From the NCBI RefSeq assembly GCF_036607905.1, contig NZ_CP144555.1, forward strand, positions 6,262,001 to 6,326,000: 64,000 bases of DNA, in the 5' to 3' direction. The first letter of the stretch is position 1. Every line of letters starts with the position of its first letter. Under the pieces are notes generated by a model. The model had not been told where the DNA came from. It saw only the letters and a program-made list of their open reading frames with translations, and did not search any database. This document shows positions 1 through 7,506 of this stretch, one piece after another. This DNA comes from Streptomyces sp. SCSIO 75703. Lineage in GTDB: Bacteria > Actinomycetota > Actinomycetes > Streptomycetales > Streptomycetaceae. The translations under genes were made by a program, and so were the position numbers.

Positions 1-851
1 GACTCGGCTTCAACGAACAGCGCCGGGCCGTCCTCGACCACCACGTGCGCGAGACCGAACGGCTGGCCGCCGCCGTCGCGGCCGGCGAGGTGCGGCGCCC
101 CGACTTCGTCCTGTGGCCCGAGAACTCCTCCGACATCGACCCCTTCGCCAACCCCGACGCGCGCCAGGTCATCGAGCGGGCCGTGCGGGCCGTCGGCGTC
201 CCCGTCTCGGTCGGCGGCGTCGTGGACCGAGACGGCCGGCTGCTCAACGAGCAGATCCTGTGGGACCCGGTGAAGGGCCCCGTCGACACCTACGACAAGC
301 GGCAGATCCAGCCGTTCGGCGAGTACCTGCCGATGCGGTCGCTCATCGGGGCCGTCAACGAGGACTGGACGTCCATGATCCGCCGCGACTTCAGCCGGGG
401 CACCGAACCGGGCGTCTTCACCATGGCCGGCACCCGGGTCGGCATCGCCACCTGCTACGAGGCCGCCTTCGACTGGGCCGTGCGCTCCGAGGTCGCCGGC
501 GGCGCCCAGCTCCTGTCCGTGCCGAGCAACAACGCGACCTTCGGCCGCAGCGAGATGACCTACCAGCAGCTCGCCATGTCCCGGGTCCGCGCGGTCGAAC
601 ACAGCCGCACCGTCGCCGTACCGGTGACCAGCGGCGTCAGCGCGATCATCCTGCCGGACGGCACCGTCACCCAGCGGACCGGCATGTTCGTCGCCGACAC
701 CCTGGTCCAGGAGGTGCCGCTGCGCTCCGGCCTCACCCCCGCCACCCGCGTGGGCATCCTCCCCGAGATCGCCCTCGTGCTGGTCGCGGCCGGCGGCCTC
801 GGCCGGGCTGTCGCCGTGGGTGTGCGCGGGCGACGCGCCCGCGACGTGTAG
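1..851 (+). CDS. lnt: Apolipoprotein N-acyltransferase, C-terminal part (5' end outside window)
   Basis: This is the nitrilase-like catalytic half of Lnt, the membrane enzyme that adds the third acyl chain to the N-terminal cysteine of lipoproteins. The frame is open from base 3, so the gene starts before the window and the N-terminal membrane helices are missing here. The expected catalytic triad is visible: Glu in LWPENSS, Lys in YDKRQIQPFGEYLP and Cys in GIATCYEAAF. The visible part closes with a hydrophobic helix (PEIALVLVAAGGLG), as in actinobacterial Lnt, and then a basic tail. The next gene starts 67 bases downstream on the same strand and looks unrelated. The family assignment is firm; which lipoproteins are acylated cannot be read from this sequence. 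Confidence 0.92.
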   Translation, partial: LGFNEQRRAVLDHHVRETERLAAAVAAGEVRRPDFVLWPENSSDIDPFANPDARQVIERAVRAVGVPVSVGGVVDRDGRLLNEQILWDPVKGPVDTYDKRQIQPFGEYLPMRSLIGAVNEDWTSMIRRDFSRGTEPGVFTMAGTRVGIATCYEAAFDWAVRSEVAGGAQLLSVPSNNATFGRSEMTYQQLAMSRVRAVEHSRTVAVPVTSGVSAIILPDGTVTQRTGMFVADTLVQEVPLRSGLTPATRVGILPEIALVLVAAGGLGRAVAVGVRGRRARDV

Positions 852-905
852 CCGTACGCCCGCCGCACGCCCCGTGAACCGGTGAGCGGGGGCCTGCGCT
901 CCCGC

Positions 906-911
906 TAGGGT
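906..911 (+). promoter_or_regulatory. Possible -10 box for a leaderless Nudix transcript
   Basis: TAGGGT lies 7 bases upstream of the ATG at 919, the usual distance for leaderless actinomycete mRNAs that start at the A of ATG. The -35 region about 18 bases upstream is poor. The same bases could instead act as a weak ribosome binding site, so this is a tentative call. Confidence 0.3.
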
Positions 912-918
912 CGGCCGC

Positions 919-1398
919 ATGGCTACTCCCGACTTCATCCGCGACCTGCGCGCTCTCGCCGGACACCGGTTGCTGTGGCTCCCCGGGGTCACCGCCGTCG
1001 TCTTCGACGACGCGGGCAGAGTCCTGCTCGGCCGGCGGTCCGACACCGGTCGCTGGGCGCTGATCGGCGGCATCCCCGAGCCCGGCGAGCAGCCGGCGGT
1101 CTGCGCCGTGCGCGAGGTGGAGGAGGAGACCGCCGTGCGGTGCGTCGTCGAGCGGCTGGTAATGACCCAGGCACTCGCCCCCGTCACCTACGAGAACGGC
1201 GACGTGTGCCAGTTCATGGACCTCACCTTCCGCTGCCGGGCCGTCGGCGGCGAGGCCCGCGTCAACGACGACGAGTCGCTGGAGGTGGGCTGGTTCGCCG
1301 TGGACGCGCTGCCCGACCTGCAGGAGTTCGGACGGGTCCGGATCAAGCACGCGCTCTGCGAGGGACCCACCTGGTTCGAGCCCGCCGGCACGCCCTGA
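919..1398 (+). CDS. Nudix hydrolase
   Basis: A 159-residue Nudix-fold hydrolase, which would cleave nucleoside diphosphates linked to another group; the substrate is not predictable. The Nudix box runs from GGIPEPGE to REVEEETAV at about residues 51-74. It keeps the metal-binding Glu cluster, but the last glycine of the consensus is alanine. Length and position of the box match the MutT/ADP-ribose group. The ATG at 919 is the only sensible start. The sequence before it offers either a weak AGGG ribosome site at 907-910 or a TAGGGT -10 hexamer that would give a leaderless mRNA. A strong hairpin terminator follows the gene, so it appears to be transcribed alone. Confidence 0.88.
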   Translation: MATPDFIRDLRALAGHRLLWLPGVTAVVFDDAGRVLLGRRSDTGRWALIGGIPEPGEQPAVCAVREVEEETAVRCVVERLVMTQALAPVTYENGDVCQFMDLTFRCRAVGGEARVNDDESLEVGWFAVDALPDLQEFGRVRIKHALCEGPTWFEPAGTP

Positions 1399-1427
1399 GG
1401 CACGCCGCCACCGCACAGGAGAGAAGA

Positions 1428-1456
1428 GGAAGGGGGCCGTCCGGCGGCCCCCTTCC
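1428..1456 (+). terminator. Strong hairpin terminator after the Nudix gene
   Basis: A perfect 11-bp inverted repeat (GGAAGGGGGCC at 1428-1438, its complement at 1446-1456) has a 7-base loop and is followed by GTCTTTC. This is a convincing terminator that separates the Nudix gene from the MFS/TetR operon. Confidence 0.82.
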
Positions 1457-1474
1457 GTCTTTCGGGGGAGTGTC

Positions 1475-1504
1475 TTGCCTCCTCACGCTTCGTAGTGTTA
1501 GTTT
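1475..1504 (+). promoter_or_regulatory. Candidate promoter of the MFS-TetR operon
   Basis: A -35-like TTGCCT at 1475-1480 and a -10-like TAGTTT at 1499-1504 are 18 bases apart. Transcription would start near 1510, just ahead of the exporter gene. The -10 box lies inside the first of two operator-like palindromes, as expected for a repressible promoter. Confidence 0.5.
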
Positions 1505-1525
1505 CTCACATGTTAGTGACTCACA
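1496..1525 (+). promoter_or_regulatory. Tandem operator-like palindromes, probable TetR binding sites
   Basis: Two adjacent 15-base units, TGTTAGTTTCTCACA (1496-1510) and TGTTAGTGACTCACA (1511-1525), differ at two positions. The second is a near-perfect palindrome of the form TGTnAGTnACTnACA; the first has one further mismatch. They overlap the -10 box and end 12 bases before the exporter start. The TetR-family protein encoded in the same operon is the obvious candidate ligand-responsive repressor. Confidence 0.65.
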
Positions 1526-1537
1526 CATGGAGTGGTG

Positions 1538-3085
1538 ATGGAGAGCCGACCCGACCCGGCGCGGTGGTGGATGCTGATCGTGCTCTGTCTCGCCGTCCTC
1601 GTGGTCGGCCTCGACATCACGATCCTCAACGTCGCGCTGCCGACCATCTCCGGCGCCCTCGGCGCGGACACCGGCCGGCTCCAGTGGATCGTGGACTCCT
1701 ACACCCTCGCCTTCGCGGGGGTGATGCTCCCGGCCGGTGTGCTCGGCGACCGCTACGGCCGCAAGAAGGTCCTGCTGCTCGGGCTGGCGGCGTTCACCGT
1801 CGCCTCCGCCTGGTCCGCCCTGTCCCGCTCCGCCGGTGAGCTGATCGCGGCCCGGACCCTGCTCGGCGCCGGCGCGGCGGTCGTCCTGCCGCTGACGCTC
1901 GCCTTCGTCGCCGACACCTTCGACGACCGGGAACGCCCGAAGGCCATCGCCGTCATCACCACCGCCTTCGCCGGCGGGCTGCCCCTCGGACCCATCCTCG
2001 GCGGCCTCCTCATCGAGCACTTCGACTGGGGATCGGTCTTCTGGATCAACGTCCCGGTGGTCGGTGTCGCCGTCGTCGCCGGTCTGCTGCTGCTGAGGGA
2101 GTCCCGCAGCGCGGCGCCGCCCGCCGTCGACGTGGTCGGGCTGTTCCTCGCCATCGGCGGCGTCGTGGCGCTGGTGTGGGGGTTCATCACCGCCCCCGGG
2201 CACGGCTGGGGCTCGCCGGTCACGGTCGGCCTCCTGGCCGGCTCCGTCGTCCTGCTGGCGGGCTTCTTCCTGTGGGAGGTCCGCACCGGCGACCGGATCG
2301 TGGACCCCGCGCTGTTCGGCAGGCCGCGCTTCACCTGGGGGACGGTCGCCGCCGTCGTGGTGTCCGTGGCCCTGTTCGCCGTGCTGTTCGTGGTGCCCCA
2401 GTTCCTCCAGGGCGTCTCCCGGTACAACGCCTTCGACACCGGCCTGCGCCTGGTCCCGCTGATGGGCGGCCTGATGGTGACCGGCGCCCTGGCCGGCTTC
2501 GTCGACCGCTGGATCGGCACCAAGGCCACCGTGGTCGCGGGCCTCGCCCTCCTCGCGGCCGGGCTGGTCCTCCTCTCCCGCGTCCAGGCCGGCAGCGGCT
2601 ACGGCATGCTCGCCACCGCACTGGCCCTGTGCGGGCTCGGCGTCGGCGCCGCCATGGCCCCGGCGATGGACGCGGTCACCGCCGAGGTGGGTGACGAATC
2701 GGGCGCCGGGGCCGCCGTGGCGAACACCCTCCGCCAGGTCGGCGGAGCCCTCGCCGTGGCCGTGCTCGGCAGCATGCTCTCCACCGTCTACGCCAACCGC
2801 CTCGCCGACCACACGCCCGGCCTCCCGCCGCAGACGGTGGAGACCGCGAGCGAGTCCGTGATGGGCGCCGGGGCCGTGGCCGACCGGCTCGGACCCGCCG
2901 GCCAGGCGCTGCGCGCCGCCGCCGGGGACGCCTTCGCCCAGGCCATGTCCGGAGTCATGGTCAGCTGCGCCGTGGTCGTCGTCATCGGCGCGCTGCTCTG
3001 CGGTGTCTACCTCCCCGCCCGCGCCGGCTCCCACGAGCGCGGCCGGGTGCCGGCTACCACGGAGACCCTGGTCGACGTGGAATGA
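1538..3085 (+). CDS. MFS drug exporter, DHA2 (14-helix, EmrB/QacA-like) family
   Basis: A 515-residue proton-driven multidrug or metabolite exporter of the inner membrane. Visible signatures are the first-helix motif LDITILNVALP, the loop 2-3 motif GVLGDRYGRKK (motif A), the helix 5 antiporter motif around LPLGPILGGLL, and about 14 hydrophobic segments, the last before a short charged tail. The ATG at 1538 is chosen because GGAG at 1529-1532 sits 5 bases before it; two in-frame GTG codons just upstream have no ribosome site. The stop overlaps the start of the TetR gene by four bases. Operator-like repeats at the promoter suggest substrate-induced expression. It could export the polyketide made next door, but it more likely serves its own effector. 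Confidence 0.9.
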   Translation: MESRPDPARWWMLIVLCLAVLVVGLDITILNVALPTISGALGADTGRLQWIVDSYTLAFAGVMLPAGVLGDRYGRKKVLLLGLAAFTVASAWSALSRSAGELIAARTLLGAGAAVVLPLTLAFVADTFDDRERPKAIAVITTAFAGGLPLGPILGGLLIEHFDWGSVFWINVPVVGVAVVAGLLLLRESRSAAPPAVDVVGLFLAIGGVVALVWGFITAPGHGWGSPVTVGLLAGSVVLLAGFFLWEVRTGDRIVDPALFGRPRFTWGTVAAVVVSVALFAVLFVVPQFLQGVSRYNAFDTGLRLVPLMGGLMVTGALAGFVDRWIGTKATVVAGLALLAAGLVLLSRVQAGSGYGMLATALALCGLGVGAAMAPAMDAVTAEVGDESGAGAAVANTLRQVGGALAVAVLGSMLSTVYANRLADHTPGLPPQTVETASESVMGAGAVADRLGPAGQALRAAAGDAFAQAMSGVMVSCAVVVVIGALLCGVYLPARAGSHERGRVPATTETLVDVE

Positions 3086-3696
3086 TCCCGGCCATGACGG
3101 AACCGGGGAACACATCCGACTGGCGCGAACGCAAGAAGGCGGCCACCCGACGCTCCATCCAGAGCCACGCGATGCGCCTCTTCCTGGAGAAGGGGTACGA
3201 CGCGACCAGGGTGGAGGAGATCGCCGCCGCTGCCGGTGTCTCGATCATGACCTTTTTCCGGTACTTCCCCACGAAGGAACACGTCGCCGCCGAGGACGAC
3301 TACGACTTCCTGATCACCCGGCTCGTGGAGGACTCCGCCGGCGGCGAACCCCTGGTCGGCCGCATCCACCAGGCCCTGCGCGACGGACTGGCCCAGATCT
3401 ACGCCACCGACCGGCAGGCGCTGCTCGACCGGACCCGGCTGATCCTGACGACACCGGCGCTCCAGGGCAGGATGTGGCAGAACCAGGCCGTCACCCAGCA
3501 GCACATCGTGCGCGCGCTCGCCGGACGGACGGCGGACAAGGACGGCGAACTGCGCGTCAAGGTGCTGGTCGCGGCGAGTTTCGCCGTCGCCACCGTGGCC
3601 CTGCTGGAATGGGCCGCCGCGCCCGGCGAGGGCGAACTCCCGGACCGTATCGACAAGGCTTTCGCCGCCTTCGCCGAGGGCGCGGGAGAAGGCTGA
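3082..3696 (+). CDS. TetR-family transcriptional regulator
   Basis: A 204-residue regulator that probably represses the MFS exporter gene with which it is translationally coupled (ATGA overlap at 3082-3085). Residues about 12-60 form the TetR DNA-binding domain: a basic helix, AMRLFLEKGYDATRVEEIA, then the recognition helix region AAGVSIMTFFRYFPTK. The remainder is the variable, mostly helical ligand-binding and dimerisation part. A second ATG at 3094 is an alternative start four codons later; the coupling favours 3082. The hairpin after the stop suggests the operon ends here, so regulation of the polyketide genes by this protein is possible but not indicated by the layout. Confidence 0.88.
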   Translation: MIPAMTEPGNTSDWRERKKAATRRSIQSHAMRLFLEKGYDATRVEEIAAAAGVSIMTFFRYFPTKEHVAAEDDYDFLITRLVEDSAGGEPLVGRIHQALRDGLAQIYATDRQALLDRTRLILTTPALQGRMWQNQAVTQQHIVRALAGRTADKDGELRVKVLVAASFAVATVALLEWAAAPGEGELPDRIDKAFAAFAEGAGEG

Positions 3697-3707
3697 ATTC
3701 CAGCCAA

Positions 3708-3734
3708 TGCGCGCCGGCTCGGAACCGGCGCGCA
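3708..3734 (+). terminator. Hairpin after the TetR gene
   Basis: A perfect 10-bp GC-rich stem (TGCGCGCCGG at 3708-3717 pairing with 3725-3734) with a 7-base loop, starting 12 bases after the TetR stop. There is no T-run, which is common for actinomycete terminators. Confidence 0.65.
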
Positions 3735-3843
3735 CATGCCGTCCGGAACGCGCCTGCTCGACGCCTTGAACGGGGGAAACGTTTTGGTCCCGGTCATTTT
3801 TCGACGGTGAGGTAAAGGTCCGGTGCGCGATCACCGAAAAACC

Positions 3844-3873
3844 TTGAGGAAGGGCCTGTCCGTTCTGTAGGCT
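3844..3873 (+). promoter_or_regulatory. Candidate vegetative-type promoter for the polyketide operon
   Basis: TTGAGG at 3844-3849 and TAGGCT at 3868-3873 are separated by 18 bases. Both fit the streptomycete HrdB-type consensus (TTGACN and TAGRNT) well. It is the best promoter-like pair I found between the TetR gene and the first biosynthetic gene. Confidence 0.5.
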
Positions 3874-4154
3874 GCCATCAGGTGAGGTCGGGTATCGGAC
3901 CGAGCCTGGAAGGTGATCACGGGGGAAGGGGCCTTCAGGTGTTCGCGACGTAACTGGCCGATGCAGCCAGTGGTATCGGAGTTGTCCACCTCGAACGGCG
4001 AGCGGGTTGGGGCACGGCTCACGGCCGGTCCGCGCACGGTCTGTGGACCCCGTTTCTCGGGTGTGTCCAGCGTGCGAGCCGCATGACGTCATATCGAGGA
4101 CTGTGAGGACTTCCGCCCTTTCCCGGCGGGATTTTCGGGACAGCTCTTTCACGG

Positions 4155-4172
4155 CCGTCGAAAGGCCGACGG
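4155..4172 (+). promoter_or_regulatory. Small hairpin overlapping the ribosome site of the first PKS-operon gene
   Basis: CCGTCG at 4155-4160 pairs with CGACGG at 4167-4172 around a six-base loop. Its right arm runs into the G-run at 4171-4175 that serves as the ribosome site for the GTG at 4180 or TTG at 4183. Folding could lower translation; this is an inference from pairing only. Confidence 0.35.
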
Positions 4173-4179
4173 GGGTCTT

Positions 4180-7100
4180 GTGTTGCCTGAAAATCTTGTC
4201 TTCATGTTCTCCGGGCAAGGGTCCCAGTATTACGGGATGGCTCGGGAACTATATCGCGCCCACCCGGTTTTCGCGCGCACGATGCGGTCATTGGACACCG
4301 TCTTCGGCGATGCCGGATTACCGGGGGTACTGAACGAGATCTACCGGGAGGACCGCACCGCGGCCCACCCCTTCGACACGCTGGCGTACACGCATCCGGC
4401 CATCCTCATGGTGGAACTGGCCCTGGTCGAGACGCTCCGCGCGGAGGGCGTCCGGCCCGATCACGTCCTGGGCGCGAGCCTGGGGGAGTTCGCCGCCGCG
4501 GCGGCCGCCGGCGTCCTGGACGTCGAGGAACTGGCGCGTTCCCTCGCCGAGCAGGTCCGCCTGGTGGACCGGCACTGTCCGCCGGGCGGCATGATCGCCG
4601 TCCTCGACGACATCCGCACGTACCGGGCGCGTGGCGAGGACGGACCGCTGGACCAGCGGCTCACCGGTGACCTCGAACTCGCCGCGGTCAACTTCGACCG
4701 GCACTTCGTCCTCACCGGGGAACCGGACGAGGTCGCGCGGTTCGAGGCCCGGCTGCGGGCCGACGGCCGGCTCTGCCAACGGCTGCCCGTGACCTACGCC
4801 TTCCACTCCCGGCTCATGGACGTGGCGGCCGAGCCCTACCGCCGGGCCCTGGCCGGACTCCGGGTCCGCCCGCCCGACGTGCCCTTCGTCTCCTGCGCCG
4901 CCGGGACCGCCCTCGACGACGTGCGCGTCGACCACTTCTGGCGCATGGTCAGGGAACCGATCGACTTCCGGAGAGCCGTCGGACACCTGGAGAACCAGGG
5001 CCGCGCCTCGCTCTACCTGGACCTCGGGCCGTCCGCCACGATGGCCAACTTCGCCACCCGGAACTTCGCGCCGGGATCCCGGTCGGCCTCCCTCGCACTC
5101 GTCGACCCGTTCGCCCGCGAAGGACAGAGCCTGGAACGCCTGCGGGAGGTCGCCCGGCGCCCCCGACGTCCAGCGGCAGGAAAACCGGCACACCGTGGAG
5201 AGCGAGAGCGCATGAAGGCAATCATCTTTCCCGGCCAGGGTTCGCAGTCCCGCGGAATGGGCGCCGCCCTGTTCCCCCGCTTCCCGGAACTGGTCGCCGG
5301 CGCCGACGAGGTACTGGGCTATTCCGTGGCCGAACTCTGCCGGGAGGACCCGGACCGCCGGCTCGACTCCACCGAATTCACCCAGCCCGCCCTGTACACC
5401 GTCTGCGCCCTCTCCCACCTGGACCGGGCCGGCGGCGGCTGGCACGGTGCCCACTTCTTCGCCGGGCACAGCCTCGGCGAATACACCGCGCTCTTCGCCG
5501 CGGGCGCCTTCGACTTCCTCACCGGACTCCGCCTCGTCAGGGAACGCGGCCGGCTGATGGGCAAGATCCGTGACGGGGGCATGGCCGCCGTCATCGGACT
5601 CGACGACGAGAAGGTCCGTACGGTGCTCACGGAAAACGGCCTCACCGACGTCGACATCGCCAATCACAACTCCCCCGGCCAACTGATCCTCTCCGGACCG
5701 AGAGAACGCGTCCACGGGGCCCGGGACGCCTTCCTGCGGGCCGGCGCCAGGAATTTCCTCCCGCTCAAGGTGAGCGGCGCCTTCCACTCCCGCGCCATGG
5801 AACCGGTCCGCGGGGAATTCGAGGCGTTCCTCGCCGCGACGGCCTTCGCCCCGCCGGCCGTCCCCGTCATCGCCAACGTCACCGGCCGCCCCCACACCCC
5901 CGAGGGCCTGCGCCACGCGCTCGCCGAGCAACTGGTCCGGCCCGTCCGCTGGGAACAGAGCGTCCGGCACCTCCTGGCACAGGGCGTCACCGACTTCGAG
6001 GAGACCGGGCCCGGCACCGTGCTCACCCGGCTCGTCGACCGCATCCGCCGGAGCCCCGCCCCGCGCCCGGCGACCACCACCGCGCGGGCCACCCGGCCCA
6101 CCCGCACCGGCACCGGCCGGGCGGAACCCGGCCACCGGCCGGCCGACGCCGCCCCGGACGCGCGCAGCCTCGGCAGCGAGGCGTTCCGCACGGCCTACGG
6201 CACCCGGTACGCGTACGCGTGCGGCTCCATGTACCGCGGCATCGCCTCCGAGGACCTGGTCATCCGCGCCGCCCGCGCCGGACTCCTCGCCTTCTTCGGC
6301 AGCGGCGGACTGGAACGGGCCCGCATCGCCTCGGCCATCGACCGCATCACCGCCGCACTCGGCCCCGGCGCCCCCTTCGGCGTGAACCTGGTCCACAACC
6401 CGACCCTGCCCGCCGTCGAGGACGACACCGTCGGCCTCCTCCTCTCCCGCGGCATCCGCACCGTGGAGGCGTCCGCCTTCATGAAGGTCACCCGCGCGCT
6501 CGTCCACTACCGGCTGAGCGGGCTGTCCAAGGGACCCGACGGAGAGGTCCGCATCACCCACCGCCTCATCGCCAAGGTCTCCCGCCCGGAGGTCGCCGAG
6601 AGCTTCCTCAGCCCCCCACCCCAGCGACTGGTCGGCCTCCTCGAACAGGAGGGCCTGGTCACCGCCGAACAGGCCGCGCTCGCCTCCCAGGTCCCCATGG
6701 CCGACGACCTCTGCGTCGAGGCGGACTCGGGCGGCCACACCGACCGGGGCAACCTCCTCGTGCTGCTCCCCGCCATGCAGCGGCTGCGCGACCGGATCAC
6801 GGGCGGGTTCGGCTACCCGGACCGGGTCCGCGTCGGCGCGGCCGGAGGCATCGGCACCCCCGAGGCGGCGGCGGCGGCCTTCCTGCTCGGCGCCGATTTC
6901 GTCCTCACCGGGTCGATCAACCAGTGCACCGTCGAGGCCGACATGAGCGACCTGGCCAAGGACATGCTCCAGCAGATCGACGTCCAGGACACCGACTACG
7001 CGCCGGCCGGCGACATGTTCGAACTCGGCGCCCAGGTGCAGGTGCTCAAACGCGGCGTGTTCTTCCCGGCGCGCGCCAGGAAACTCCACGAGCTGTACCG

Positions 7101-7506
7101 GCGCCACGGGTCGCTGGAGGAGATCGACCCGGAGACCCGGGCGCTGATGGAACAGCGCTACTTCCGCAGGCCGCTGGCCGACGTGTGGCGCGAGACCCGG
7201 GAGTTCTTCGCGGAACGGGACCCCGCGGAGCTCGAGAAGGCCGAACGGAACCCCAAGCACCGGATGGCGCTGGTCTTCCGCTGGTACTTCGGGCACAGCC
7301 AGCGGGCCGCCATGGCCGGTTCGGCCGACAGCCGCGTCGACTTCCAGGTCCACTGCGGGCCCGCGCTCGGCGCCTTCAACCAGTGGGTCAAGGGCACCGG
7401 GCTGGAGGACTGGCGCGCCCGGCACGTCGACGAGATCGGCGTGCTCCTCATGGAGGCCACCGCCCGCCACCTGAGCGACGCCCACGCGGCGGAGGCCCGC
7501 CGGTGA
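4180..7506 (+). CDS. Trans-acting acyl hydrolase - malonyl acyltransferase - PfaD-type enoyl reductase fusion
   Basis: A 1108-residue tri-domain protein that serves the AT-less PKSs. Residues 5-325 are an acyltransferase-fold domain of the PedC/PksD type (FMFSGQGSQYYGM; nucleophile Ser100 in GASLGE), a group known to hydrolyse stalled acyl-ACPs. Residues 345-625 are the loading AT (FPGQGSQSRGMG; Ser431 in GHSLGEY; GAFHS), whose motifs match malonyl-specific enzymes. Residues about 660-1105 are a flavin-dependent TIM-barrel enoyl reductase of the PfaD family (AAGGIGTPEAAAAA, LTGSINQ). The same domain order is known from other trans-AT clusters such as mupirocin. The start is GTG 4180 or TTG 4183; no ATG fits before the conserved N-terminus. 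Codon 47 is TTA, making translation dependent on the bldA tRNA. A possible internal start lies at ATG 5212. The stop overlaps the next gene. Confidence 0.9.
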   Translation: MLPENLVFMFSGQGSQYYGMARELYRAHPVFARTMRSLDTVFGDAGLPGVLNEIYREDRTAAHPFDTLAYTHPAILMVELALVETLRAEGVRPDHVLGASLGEFAAAAAAGVLDVEELARSLAEQVRLVDRHCPPGGMIAVLDDIRTYRARGEDGPLDQRLTGDLELAAVNFDRHFVLTGEPDEVARFEARLRADGRLCQRLPVTYAFHSRLMDVAAEPYRRALAGLRVRPPDVPFVSCAAGTALDDVRVDHFWRMVREPIDFRRAVGHLENQGRASLYLDLGPSATMANFATRNFAPGSRSASLALVDPFAREGQSLERLREVARRPRRPAAGKPAHRGERERMKAIIFPGQGSQSRGMGAALFPRFPELVAGADEVLGYSVAELCREDPDRRLDSTEFTQPALYTVCALSHLDRAGGGWHGAHFFAGHSLGEYTALFAAGAFDFLTGLRLVRERGRLMGKIRDGGMAAVIGLDDEKVRTVLTENGLTDVDIANHNSPGQLILSGPRERVHGARDAFLRAGARNFLPLKVSGAFHSRAMEPVRGEFEAFLAATAFAPPAVPVIANVTGRPHTPEGLRHALAEQLVRPVRWEQSVRHLLAQGVTDFEETGPGTVLTRLVDRIRRSPAPRPATTTARATRPTRTGTGRAEPGHRPADAAPDARSLGSEAFRTAYGTRYAYACGSMYRGIASEDLVIRAARAGLLAFFGSGGLERARIASAIDRITAALGPGAPFGVNLVHNPTLPAVEDDTVGLLLSRGIRTVEASAFMKVTRALVHYRLSGLSKGPDGEVRITHRLIAKVSRPEVAESFLSPPPQRLVGLLEQEGLVTAEQAALASQVPMADDLCVEADSGGHTDRGNLLVLLPAMQRLRDRITGGFGYPDRVRVGAAGGIGTPEAAAAAFLLGADFVLTGSINQCTVEADMSDLAKDMLQQIDVQDTDYAPAGDMFELGAQVQVLKRGVFFPARARKLHELYRRHGSLEEIDPETRALMEQRYFRRPLADVWRETREFFAERDPAELEKAERNPKHRMALVFRWYFGHSQRAAMAGSADSRVDFQVHCGPALGAFNQWVKGTGLEDWRARHVDEIGVLLMEATARHLSDAHAAEARR
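4318..4320 (+). promoter_or_regulatory. In-frame TTA leucine codon (bldA control point)
   Basis: Codon 47 of the first biosynthetic gene is TTA. In Streptomyces this codon is read only by the developmentally controlled bldA tRNA. Its position early in the first gene of a translationally coupled operon could gate the whole assembly line. Confidence 0.75.
7491..7495 (+). promoter_or_regulatory. Ribosome binding site fixing the GTG start of the first PKS
   Basis: GGAGG lies 7 bases before the GTG at 7503, inside the end of the preceding gene. It shows that the reading frame, which stays open back to about 6219, really begins at 7503. Confidence 0.8.

Larger units (their letters stand above)
3735..4179 (+). 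promoter_or_regulatory. Gene-free control region and long leader of the polyketide operon
   Basis: About 445 bases with no supported gene and visibly lower GC than the surroundings. It holds a candidate promoter (3844-3873), an 8-bp palindrome GTGATCAC at 3913-3920, a perfect 10-bp palindrome ATGACGTCAT at 4083-4092, and a small hairpin (4155-4172) that covers the probable ribosome site of the first biosynthetic gene. If the promoter is real, the mRNA leader is about 300 bases. I recognise no riboswitch or known regulator consensus. Confidence 0.55.

Noticed and set aside
3831..4037. Minus-strand open frame of 68 codons in the leader region
   Set aside because: No ribosome site, no recognisable family, and it lies inside the control region. 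It may be chance in a lower-GC stretch.
4180..5200. First AT domain as a second extender-loading AT
   Set aside because: Its GASLGE motif and FMFSGQGSQYY start match the PedC/PksD acyl hydrolase group better than loading ATs, though biochemical proof is absent.
6219..7502. Extension of the first PKS upstream to 6219
   Set aside because: The extension overlaps the ER domain in another frame and reads as Arg/Pro/His-rich shadow. GTG 7503 has an ideal ribosome site and opens directly onto KS1.
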